A stretch of DNA of 64,000 nucleotides, taken from the NCBI GenBank assembly GCA_050185195.1, contig JBFWZQ010000007.1, forward strand, positions 62,001-126,000. The letters run 5' to 3'. Position numbers and translations under genes: made by a program. The notes beneath the pieces are model-generated. The model did no database searches and was not told the origin of the DNA. It was given only the letters and a program-made list of their open reading frames with translations. Origin of the DNA: CADEFQ01 sp050185195. Lineage in GTDB: Bacteria > Pseudomonadota > Gammaproteobacteria > Steroidobacterales > Steroidobacteraceae. Positions 1 through 6,634 of this stretch are shown piece after piece; the stretch's first letter is position 1, and each line of letters begins with the position of its first letter.

Positions 1-2
1 TG

Positions 3-650
3 GTCGCGACGCTGGTCGCGGGCCTCGCCGAGGCGGGCGTGGAGTTGCACTGGCACACCGAAGTGACGGGACTCAGGCGCGCGGGCGCGCGTGTCGCCGC
101 GGCGGTCACGCCCGAAGGTGAAGTCGGGGGCGACGAATTCGTCATTGCGGGCGGCATGTGGTCCGCAGCACTCGCGCGCGCGATCGACCTGCCGCTGCCC
201 CTGATGGCCGGCAAGGGCTACAGTTTCACGCTCGAGCAGCCGCGCGTGCGGCCCTTTGCGGGCGCGATCCTGAACGAGGCACGCATCGCGGTGACACCGA
301 TGGGTTCGGGCCTGCGCTTCGCGGGCACGATGGAACTGTGCGGGCTCGACCGCTCGATCGACCCGCGGCGCATCGCCGCGATGCTCGAGGCGATCCCGCG
401 TTACTACCCGCAGTTCGGCCCGGCCGATTTCGCGGGCATCACGCCCTGGGCCGGCCTGCGGCCCTGCCCGCCCGACGGCATGCCCTACATCGGCCGCACC
501 CTGCGCGCCGACAACGTGCTGTTCGCGACCGGCCACTCGATGATGGGCGTGAGCCTCGCGCCGGCGACGGGGCGGATCATTTCAGACCTCATCGCTGGCC
601 GCGAGCCTGCGGTACCGATCGGGCTCTTTCGGCCAGATAGATACGGCTGA
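3..650 (+). CDS. FAD-dependent D-amino-acid dehydrogenase-like oxidoreductase, 3' part
   Basis: This is the C-terminal part (about 215 residues) of a DAO/DadA-family flavoprotein whose start lies before the window. Enzymes of this family oxidatively deaminate D-amino acids or related secondary amines and pass electrons to the respiratory chain. Visible family features are the AGGMWSAALARAI segment (the usual 'AAGAWS' turn), MAGKGYSFTL, the substrate-domain stretch ITPWAGLRPCPPDGMPYIG, and the C-terminal FAD-binding run LFATGHSMMGVSLAPATG. The reading frame is open from base 3. Its TGA stop lies within a tandem heptamer repeat. Substrate cannot be assigned from this part alone. Confidence 0.85.
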   Translation, partial: VATLVAGLAEAGVELHWHTEVTGLRRAGARVAAAVTPEGEVGGDEFVIAGGMWSAALARAIDLPLPLMAGKGYSFTLEQPRVRPFAGAILNEARIAVTPMGSGLRFAGTMELCGLDRSIDPRRIAAMLEAIPRYYPQFGPADFAGITPWAGLRPCPPDGMPYIGRTLRADNVLFATGHSMMGVSLAPATGRIISDLIAGREPAVPIGLFRPDRYG

Positions 651-683
651 CGGCTGACGGCTGCGGGCTACGGGCTGCGGGCC
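644..683. repeat. Tandem heptamer repeat, consensus SGGCTRM, carrying two stop codons
   Basis: Five consecutive 7-base units (CGGCTGA, CGGCTGA, CGGCTGC, GGGCTAC, GGGCTGC) followed by GGGCC. The first unit supplies the TGA stop of the plus-strand oxidoreductase and the fourth supplies the TAG stop of the minus-strand thioesterase. Related heptamers (GCCCGTA and variants, the same motif on the other strand) recur at 41058-41078 and inside the 3' end of acs. Confidence 0.7.
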
Positions 684-1126
684 AGAAGGAGAGCGTTCGC
701 AGCGCTGCGGATCGCTGCGGGCACCTCTGTCGGCCGCCGCGACTTCGCATCCACGTAGACGTGTACGAACCGGCCCGCGGCGGCAGCTTCATCGTCGCCG
801 TGGCGGAAGATCGCCAGGCGATAGGCAATGCTGCTTGCGCCGAGGCGCTCGATCGCGAGACCGACTTCGAGCGAATCGGGGAATGACAGCGGCCTGAAGT
901 AGCGGCAGCCGGTCTCCACCACGAGGCCGATCGCTGGCAGCGTGCGGATGTCGACGCCGCACGTCTCGATCAACCAGCCGTTCACAGCCGTGTCGAAGTA
1001 CGAGTAGTACGCGACGTTGTTGACGTGCCCATAGTGGTCGTTGTCCATCCAGCGCGTCGCGATCGCACGGAAGGCCGGGAACTGCGCGCGGACGGGCGGC
1101 GCGGTGCGGGCGGATGGGTCGCTCAT
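668..1126 (-). CDS. Acyl-CoA thioesterase, 4HBT (hot-dog) family
   Basis: A 152-residue single hot-dog-fold protein expected to hydrolyse acyl-CoA thioesters in the cytoplasm. The N-terminal part holds the family signature TRWMDNDHYGHVNN (residues about 25-38), where Asp in the DxDxYGHVNN motif is the expected catalytic residue. The rest matches FcbC/YbgC-type thioesterases in length and pattern (VETGCRYFRPL, VHVYVD). I chose the ATG at 1126 because it gives the normal family length; the same frame stays open far upstream, but only as an antisense shadow of the alcohol dehydrogenase gene. It is divergent from that gene, with only 15 bases between the starts. The natural substrate is unknown. 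Confidence 0.85.
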   Translation of the reverse strand: MSDPSARTAPPVRAQFPAFRAIATRWMDNDHYGHVNNVAYYSYFDTAVNGWLIETCGVDIRTLPAIGLVVETGCRYFRPLSFPDSLEVGLAIERLGASSIAYRLAIFRHGDDEAAAAGRFVHVYVDAKSRRPTEVPAAIRSAANALLLARSP

Positions 1127-1141
1127 GCCACAATTGTAACG

Positions 1142-2272
1142 ATGAAGACGCGCGCCGCCGTGCTCGATGCCATGGGTTTGCCCCCGCCGTATGCGACCTC
1201 GCACCCCCTTTCGATCGCGGAGCTCGACCTCGACCCGCCCGGCGCGGGCGAGGTGCTGGTGGCGATCCGCGCCGCGGGGCTGTGCCATTCCGACCTCTCT
1301 GTGATCGACGGCAACCGGCCGCGCCCGCTGCCGATGGCGCTCGGCCATGAGGCGGCAGGCGTCGTCGAGGCGCTCGGCGAGGGTGTCACGGATCTCGCGA
1401 TCGGCGACCACGTGGTCACGACCTTCGTGCCTGGCTGCGGCGCCTGCGAGCCCTGCAGCGGCGGGCGTCCGGCGCTGTGCGAGCCGGGCGCCGCGAGCAA
1501 TGCGGCCGGCACGCTGCCGGGCGGCGGGCGGCGCCTGCATCGGGGCGGCACCGATGTCCTGCATCATCTCGGCGTCTCGGCATTCGCGGACCACGCGGTC
1601 GTGTCGCGCCGCTCGCTGGTGCGCGTCGATCGCGACCTGCCGTTCGAGGAAGCGGCCCTCTTCGGCTGCGCCGTGCTCACGGGCGTCGGCGCCGTGGTCA
1701 ACACCGCGCAGTTGCGCGCCGGCAGCCGTGCCGCCGTGGTCGGGCTCGGCGGCGTCGGCCTCGCGGCGCTGCTCGGCGCACGCACGCAGGGCGCGCGGGA
1801 ACTGCTGGCGATCGACCTCTCGCCCGCAAAACTCGCCCTCGCACGCGAGCTCGGCGCGACGCACGCACTGGACGCCGCCGACCCGGATACCGTGGAGAAG
1901 GCGCGCGAACTGACGCGCGGCGGTGTCGACTACGCCTTCGAAATGGCCGGGTCGGCGAAGGCGCTCGCGCTCGCGTACGCGATCACGCGGCGCGGCGGCA
2001 CGACGGTCACGGCGGGCCTGCCGCACCCGCAGGCGACGTTCCCGGTGCCGCACGCCGGCCTCGTGGCGGAAGAACGCACGATCAAGGGCAGCTATCTCGG
2101 CGGCGCGGTCCCGGCGCGCGACATCCCGCGTTACATCGACTGGTATCGCGCGGGCCGGCTACCGGTCGGCCGGCTGCTCTCGCACCGGCTCGCGCTCGAT
2201 GGTCTCAATGCCGGCTTCGACCGACTCGCACGCGGCGAGGCCGTGCGTCAGGTCGTGCTCTTCGACCGGTAG
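1142..2272 (+). CDS. Zinc-dependent alcohol dehydrogenase (MDR family)
   Basis: A 376-residue medium-chain dehydrogenase that should oxidise an alcohol or reduce an aldehyde with NAD(P). The N-terminal GroES-like domain has the catalytic-zinc motif GHEAAGVVEALGEGV and the structural-zinc cysteines in GCGACEPC plus a fourth Cys about eight residues on. The Rossmann domain carries GLGGVGLAALLG. The overall pattern (LCHSDLSVI near residue 47, TGVGAVVNTA in the middle) is that of class III-like or aryl-alcohol dehydrogenases. The start at ATG 1142 is preferred over an in-frame GTG at 1025, which would add 39 residues and overlap the divergent thioesterase. Its 3' end overlaps the convergent MFS gene by 25 bases. 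Confidence 0.88.
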   Translation: MKTRAAVLDAMGLPPPYATSHPLSIAELDLDPPGAGEVLVAIRAAGLCHSDLSVIDGNRPRPLPMALGHEAAGVVEALGEGVTDLAIGDHVVTTFVPGCGACEPCSGGRPALCEPGAASNAAGTLPGGGRRLHRGGTDVLHHLGVSAFADHAVVSRRSLVRVDRDLPFEEAALFGCAVLTGVGAVVNTAQLRAGSRAAVVGLGGVGLAALLGARTQGARELLAIDLSPAKLALARELGATHALDAADPDTVEKARELTRGGVDYAFEMAGSAKALALAYAITRRGGTTVTAGLPHPQATFPVPHAGLVAEERTIKGSYLGGAVPARDIPRYIDWYRAGRLPVGRLLSHRLALDGLNAGFDRLARGEAVRQVVLFDR

Positions 2273-3477
2273 CGCCAGAAAAGCACGGCGAACACCACCG
2301 CAAGCAGCGACAGCACGCCGAAGAACTCGATCATCGGCAGGTAGCCCGCGGGATTTTCGGCGCCCGCGCCGTTCGCATCGTTGAGCGCGCCCGCCGTGAA
2401 GTTCGCACCCGCCATGCCGATGTTCTGCACCATCGTCATGAAGCCGTACGCCGTGCCGAGCCGCTGCGGCGGCTCGAGCAGCGTGACCGCCGGCCACAGG
2501 ACCGCGGGCACGAGCGAGAAGGCGACCCCGATCAGCGCCGTGCTGACGCCGGGGGAAAGGTCCGTCGCGCCGAGCACCACGAACGCCGCGGCAAGCAGCG
2601 CCGCACCGAGCGTCAGCAGCAGGCCGTGGCGGCCGACGCGGTCGTTCATCCAGCCGAAGAGCGGTGTCGCGAACACCGCGGCGAGGAACACGTAGCTGTT
2701 GAGCACGCTCGCCGCCTCGAGCGAAAGCCCGCCCGTGTGCTGGAAGTACTTGATCGAGAAGGTGCTGCGAAACGCGAAGATCACCGAATAGAAGAGTACG
2801 CACAGCGCCAGCACGTACCAGTAGCCGCGGCTGAACTGCGCGAGCTTCGAGAGCACGATCCGCTCGCGCGAGAGGCCGAGCACCTGCAGGCCGCGCGCGG
2901 CCGCGGTGGCTTCGAGGCGCCAGTAGGCGAGCGCGGCGACGACGCCGACGAGCATGATGACGGCCGCGAGCGACAGCGGCGCCTGCCATCCCGACGCGTA
3001 GGCCTGCGGCGCCCACACCGGCGAGACGTCGACGGCGTAGGATCCCACGCGCGCGAAGCTGATCGACAGGGCCATCGCGAACGCGAGCTGGCGGCCCGCG
3101 AACCAGATGCCGAGCGCGACGATCGTGGCGACGATCATGGTCTCGGCGCCGATGCCGAACAGCAGTCGGCCGGCGGCCATCAGCGCAAACGGCATGCCGA
3201 TCGCGGTCAGCACCGCGCCCGCGAGGCACACCAGCGAAGACCAGAAGGTGACGAGCCCGGGGCCGTAGCGGTCGACGAGGATCCCGCCGACGAACACCAG
3301 CACGATGTTCGGCACGCTGTAGATCGCGTTCAGCGTGCCGATCTGCGTGTCGGAGTAGCCGAGCTGCCGGGAGAGTTGCTCGGCGAGCGGGCCGATCGAG
3401 TCGTAGACGTAGTAGTTGCCGAAGAGCGCAAGGCCGGTCAGCGCGAGCACCGCCCACGCCGCCGCGCCGCGCGTCAC
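2248..3477 (-). CDS. MFS transporter
   Basis: A 409-residue major facilitator with about twelve hydrophobic helices, expected in the inner membrane. The N-terminal helix is WAVLALTGLALFGNYYVYDS, and the loop after helix 2 has the family motif GGILVDRYGPGL (the GxLaDrxG pattern). The equivalent motif in the second half is FGWMNDRVGRHG. The substrate is not evident. The start is GTG 3477, which overlaps the TGA stop of qor in a GTGA arrangement, so translation is probably coupled to qor. It is the last gene of the glnK operon on the minus strand and overlaps the end of the convergent alcohol dehydrogenase by 25 bases. Confidence 0.85.
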   Translation of the reverse strand: MTRGAAAWAVLALTGLALFGNYYVYDSIGPLAEQLSRQLGYSDTQIGTLNAIYSVPNIVLVFVGGILVDRYGPGLVTFWSSLVCLAGAVLTAIGMPFALMAAGRLLFGIGAETMIVATIVALGIWFAGRQLAFAMALSISFARVGSYAVDVSPVWAPQAYASGWQAPLSLAAVIMLVGVVAALAYWRLEATAAARGLQVLGLSRERIVLSKLAQFSRGYWYVLALCVLFYSVIFAFRSTFSIKYFQHTGGLSLEAASVLNSYVFLAAVFATPLFGWMNDRVGRHGLLLTLGAALLAAAFVVLGATDLSPGVSTALIGVAFSLVPAVLWPAVTLLEPPQRLGTAYGFMTMVQNIGMAGANFTAGALNDANGAGAENPAGYLPMIEFFGVLSLLAVVFAVLFWRYRSKSTT

Positions 3478-4448
3478 GGCACGAGTACCGTCGATCCGGT
3501 GGTACGCCGCGCCTCGAGGTCGCGATGCGCCTGCGCCGCGTCCGCGAGTGCGTAACGCTGGCCGATGCGCACGCGCAGTTTCTTCTTCACCACCATGCCG
3601 AAGAGCTCGCGCGCGGCGGCGGCGAGGTCCGCGGGCGCGGCGATGTAGGCAAAGAGCGAAGGCCGGGTGAGGAAGAGCGAGCCGCGCTTCGCGAGTTCGA
3701 GCGGCGAGATCGCGGGCGGCGGGCCCGACGCATTGCCGTAGGTCACCATCATGCCGAGCGGCCGCAGGCAGTCGAGCGACTCGAGGAAGGTGTCCTTGCC
3801 GACCGAATCGTAGACGACGTGCACGCCCGCGCCCTTCGTGAGCGCCTTGACGCCGGCGACGATTTCGTCGCGCCCGGAAATCAGCGTGTGGTGACAGCCG
3901 TGCTTTTTCGCGAGCAGGGCTTTCTCCGCGCTGCCGACGACCCCGATCACGCGTGCACCGAGCGCGCGCGCCCACTGCGTGAGCAGCAGCCCGACGCCGC
4001 CCGCGGCGGCATGCACGAGCACCCAGTCGCCTTTCTTCACGCGATACGTGCGCCGCAGGAGATAGTGCGCCGTGAGGCCCTTCAGCATGATGGCCGCGGC
4101 GGTCTCTTCTTTCACGCCCTTCGGCAGCCTGACGAGCCGCGCGGCTGCGACGTTGCGCAACTCGCAGTAGGCACCCGGGGCCGGCAACGCATAGGCCACC
4201 CGATCGCCGACGCGCAGGCCCTTGACCTTGCGACCGATCGCCATGACGACACCGGCCGCCTCGCGACCCGGGACCGCAGGCAGGGCCACCGGATACAGGC
4301 CGGTGCGATCGTAGACGTCGATGAAATTGAGGCCGATCGCGGTATGCCGGACCTGCACCTCGCCCACGGCGGGCGCCGGCACTGCCACCTCTTCGAGGCG
4401 CAGCACCTCGGGTCCACCCGCCTCACGCATCAGGATTGCCTTCGCCAT
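3474..4448 (-). CDS. qor: NADPH:quinone oxidoreductase (QOR-type)
   Basis: A 324-residue zinc-independent MDR enzyme, expected to reduce quinones or enones with NADPH in the cytoplasm. The QOR pattern is clear: GLNFIDVYDRTGLYP (residues 38-52) and VPGREAAGVV in the N-terminal domain, then VHAAAGGVGLLLTQWA as the NADPH-binding loop. The zinc ligands of alcohol dehydrogenases are absent. Length is that of E. coli Qor (327). It lies 9 bases after the ferredoxin-like gene and ends in a GTGA overlap with the MFS gene, so it looks like the third cistron of the glnK operon. Whether its expression follows nitrogen status is an inference from position. Confidence 0.9.
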   Translation of the reverse strand: MAKAILMREAGGPEVLRLEEVAVPAPAVGEVQVRHTAIGLNFIDVYDRTGLYPVALPAVPGREAAGVVMAIGRKVKGLRVGDRVAYALPAPGAYCELRNVAAARLVRLPKGVKEETAAAIMLKGLTAHYLLRRTYRVKKGDWVLVHAAAGGVGLLLTQWARALGARVIGVVGSAEKALLAKKHGCHHTLISGRDEIVAGVKALTKGAGVHVVYDSVGKDTFLESLDCLRPLGMMVTYGNASGPPPAISPLELAKRGSLFLTRPSLFAYIAAPADLAAAARELFGMVVKKKLRVRIGQRYALADAAQAHRDLEARRTTGSTVLVP

Positions 4449-4457
4449 GGCGAAAGT

Positions 4458-4832
4458 CTACGCGGACTTGCCCGTCGCCGCGATGCGCAGTGCCTCGACG
4501 ACGCGCCCGCCGAGCAGGTGCTCCTGGATGATGCGTTCGAGGTTCGGGATCGTGCACTCCCGGTACCAGACGCCTTCCGGATACACGACGGCGATCGGCC
4601 CGCCGACGCACACGCGCAGGCAATCGGCCTTCGTGCGCAGGACACCGTGCGGGCGGTCGGCGAGGCCGAGCTCCTTCAGCCGCCGCTTGAGGAACGCCCA
4701 GGCCGCAAGCTGCAGCTCCTTGTCCGCGCACTTGCCGCCGACGCACAGGAAAATGTGCCGGCGGGCCGTATCGATCTGGAGGACGTCGACGGCGCGCGCG
4801 AGCGCGTCAGGGTCGGGCGCGCCTTCGGCCAT
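4458..4832 (-). CDS. Thioredoxin-like [2Fe-2S] ferredoxin domain protein
   Basis: A 124-residue protein of the thioredoxin-fold ferredoxin family, like Aquifex Fd and the NuoE C-terminal domain. Four cysteines are placed as in that family: FLCVGGKCADK (Cys30, Cys35) and ADCLRVCVGGP (Cys71, Cys75), with the usual RTKADCLRVC loop before VYPEGVWY. It should carry one [2Fe-2S] cluster and act in cytoplasmic electron transfer. It starts at ATG 4832, only 2 bases after the PII gene's stop, and lies upstream of a quinone reductase. The partner is unknown. A PII gene directly joined to such a ferredoxin is discussed as a finding. Confidence 0.85.
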   Translation of the reverse strand: MAEGAPDPDALARAVDVLQIDTARRHIFLCVGGKCADKELQLAAWAFLKRRLKELGLADRPHGVLRTKADCLRVCVGGPIAVVYPEGVWYRECTIPNLERIIQEHLLGGRVVEALRIAATGKSA

Positions 4833-4834
4833 CG

Positions 4835-5173
4835 TCAGAGGGCGGAATCGTCGGTCTCGCCGGTGCGGATGCGCACCACGCGATCGATGCCGGTGATGAA
4901 TATCTTGCCGTCGCCGACCTTGCCGGTCTTGGCGGCCTTGAGGATCGCGTCGACCACCTGGTCGACACGATCGTCGCTGACCGCCACCTCGATGCGGGTC
5001 TTCGGCACGAAGTCGACGACATACTCGGCGCCGCGATAGAGCTCGGTGTGGCCGCGCTGGCGGCCGAAGCCCTTCACCTCGGTGACGGTCATGCCCGACA
5101 CGCCGATCTCGGACAGCGCGGCGCGCACGTCGTCGAGCTTGAAGGGTTTGATGATGGCGGTGACCAGTTTCAT
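4835..5173 (-). CDS. glnK: PII nitrogen regulatory protein (GlnK/GlnB)
   Basis: A 112-residue PII protein, the standard family length. These trimers bind ATP/ADP and 2-oxoglutarate and control AmtB, NtrB and GlnE-type targets. The start MKLVTAIIKPFKLDDVR is the family signature. The T-loop carries the uridylylated tyrosine, Tyr51, in RGAEYVVDF, and the second signature is KTGKVGDGKIFI. A GGGAG ribosome-binding site precedes ATG 5173. The upstream sigma-54 site favours a GlnK (NtrC-controlled) role over constitutive GlnB, although no amtB gene follows here, so the name is tentative. It heads the glnK-ferredoxin-qor-MFS operon. Confidence 0.93.
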   Translation of the reverse strand: MKLVTAIIKPFKLDDVRAALSEIGVSGMTVTEVKGFGRQRGHTELYRGAEYVVDFVPKTRIEVAVSDDRVDQVVDAILKAAKTGKVGDGKIFITGIDRVVRIRTGETDDSAL

Positions 5174-5210
5174 GCACTCACTCCCGTCGATGTTCCTCGG
5201 CTGGCGTGAC

Positions 5211-5228
5211 TAGCAGCTTTCGTGCCAG
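5211..5228 (-). promoter_or_regulatory. Sigma-54 (RpoN) promoter for the glnK operon
   Basis: Read on the minus strand, CTGGCACGAAAGCTGCT matches the sigma-54 consensus YTGGCACGrNNNTTGCW at 16 of 17 positions. The invariant GG (5226-5225) and GC (5214-5213) are separated by exactly 10 bases. The predicted start of transcription is near 5201, about 28 bases before the glnK ATG. This predicts control by an NtrC-type activator; I did not find a clear NtrC dimer site by eye. Confidence 0.85.
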
Positions 5229-5377
5229 TGCCCCGCATGCACGAAATCCGGTGCTTTCGGCGCGTGGCGCGGCGCACGGCCCCGCGCCGCGCACCATTCT
5301 AGCGCAACACCCGCGGCGGCGTGCCCGCGATTGGTGCGTTTGGGTCTGCCCCGTGCACCCAGTATGCTTCAGCCGAC

Positions 5378-6595
5378 ATGCCCGAAAACATCGTGATCGT
5401 TGGCGCGGGACAGGCGGCCGCGCAGGCCGTCGAGACGCTGCGTCGCAAGGGTTTTGCGGGCACCCTCACCGTCATCGGCGAGGAGCCGATGCTGCCCTAC
5501 CAGCGCCCGCCGCTTTCCAAGAAATTCCTCGCGGGCAGCCTCGCGCGGGATCGGCTGTTGTTCCGGCACCAGGCGTTCTACGACGAACACGCCGTGCGCC
5601 TGCACCTCGGCCGGCGCGCCGTGCGCCTCGATCGCGGCACGCGCGCGATCACCCTCGACGACGGCAGCACCATCGCCTACGACGCACTGCTGCTCGCCAC
5701 CGGCAGCCGCGCGCGCAAGGTGGCGGCACCGGGCGCCGAACTGCCCGGCGTGCATACGCTGCGCACGGTCGCCGACGTCGACGCGATCCGCGCCGGGGTG
5801 CAGCCCGGCCGGCGCGCGGTGATCGTCGGCGGCGGTTACATCGGCCTCGAGACCGCGGCGGTGCTGCGCGAACTGGGCCTCGAGGTCACGGTGATCGAGC
5901 TCGCGGATCGTGTCATGAACCGCGTGGTGTGCGAGCCGGTCTCGCGCTTCTACGAAGCCGAGCATGCGCGCCACGGCGTGCACGTGCGGCTGCAGGCGGG
6001 CCTCGCGGCCTTCGCGGGCGACTCGCGCGTGCGCGCCGTGCACTGCACCGACGGCAGCGTGCACCCCGCCGACGTCGTGATCGTCGGGGTCGGCGTCACG
6101 CCGGTCGACGAACTCGCGCGCGCCGCCGGGCTCGCCTGCGACAACGGCATCGTCGTCGACGAACAGTGCCGCACGTCCGACCCGCACGTCCTCGCCGCCG
6201 GCGACTGCACCAACCACCCGAGCGCGCGCTACGGGCGGCGCCTGCGGCTCGAGTCCGTCGACAATGCATTCGAACAGGCGACGAGCGCTGCGCTCAACCT
6301 GCTGGGCGTCGCGACCGCGCACGACAGGACGCCGTGGTTCTGGTCGGACCAATACGACCTGAAGCTGATCATCGTCGGCCTCTCGCAGGGCCACGACCGC
6401 GTGGTCCTGCGCGGCGACCCGGCGGCCCGCAGTTTTTCGGCCTGCTACCTGCGCGACGGCGAGCTGATCGCGGTCGATACGATCAATGCCCCGCGGGACC
6501 AGATGGCGGCACGCAAGCTCGTCGCCGCGCGCGTCCGCCCCGATCCCGCGCGCCTCGGGGACATAACGCGGCCGCTGCGGGATTGTGTCGCCTGA
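5378..6595 (+). CDS. FAD/NAD-dependent ferredoxin reductase (rubredoxin/putidaredoxin reductase type)
   Basis: A 405-residue flavoprotein that should transfer electrons from NAD(P)H to a [2Fe-2S] ferredoxin. The N-terminal FAD fingerprint is VIVGAGQAAAQAVETLR, followed by YQRPPLSKKFLAG, typical of ferredoxin reductases of cytochrome P450 and dioxygenase systems. The NAD fingerprint is VIVGGGYIGLETAAVLR (about residues 147-163), and the second FAD motif is VLAAGDCTNHPS. The C-terminal reductase domain contains WFWSDQYDLKLIIVG. ATG 5378 is chosen because the fingerprint begins immediately; an in-frame GTG at 5321 lacks homology value. No P450 or oxygenase lies nearby, but it diverges from the operon that encodes a ferredoxin-like protein. 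Confidence 0.9.
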   Translation: MPENIVIVGAGQAAAQAVETLRRKGFAGTLTVIGEEPMLPYQRPPLSKKFLAGSLARDRLLFRHQAFYDEHAVRLHLGRRAVRLDRGTRAITLDDGSTIAYDALLLATGSRARKVAAPGAELPGVHTLRTVADVDAIRAGVQPGRRAVIVGGGYIGLETAAVLRELGLEVTVIELADRVMNRVVCEPVSRFYEAEHARHGVHVRLQAGLAAFAGDSRVRAVHCTDGSVHPADVVIVGVGVTPVDELARAAGLACDNGIVVDEQCRTSDPHVLAAGDCTNHPSARYGRRLRLESVDNAFEQATSAALNLLGVATAHDRTPWFWSDQYDLKLIIVGLSQGHDRVVLRGDPAARSFSACYLRDGELIAVDTINAPRDQMAARKLVAARVRPDPARLGDITRPLRDCVA

Positions 6596-6634
6596 ATCCC
6601 ACGGGGTGCGGCGGACAGGCGATAATCCGCCCGC

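Noticed and set aside
5321..5377. Longer ferredoxin reductase starting at GTG 5321
   Set aside because: The 19 added residues have no family match and the FAD fingerprint starts right after ATG 5378.
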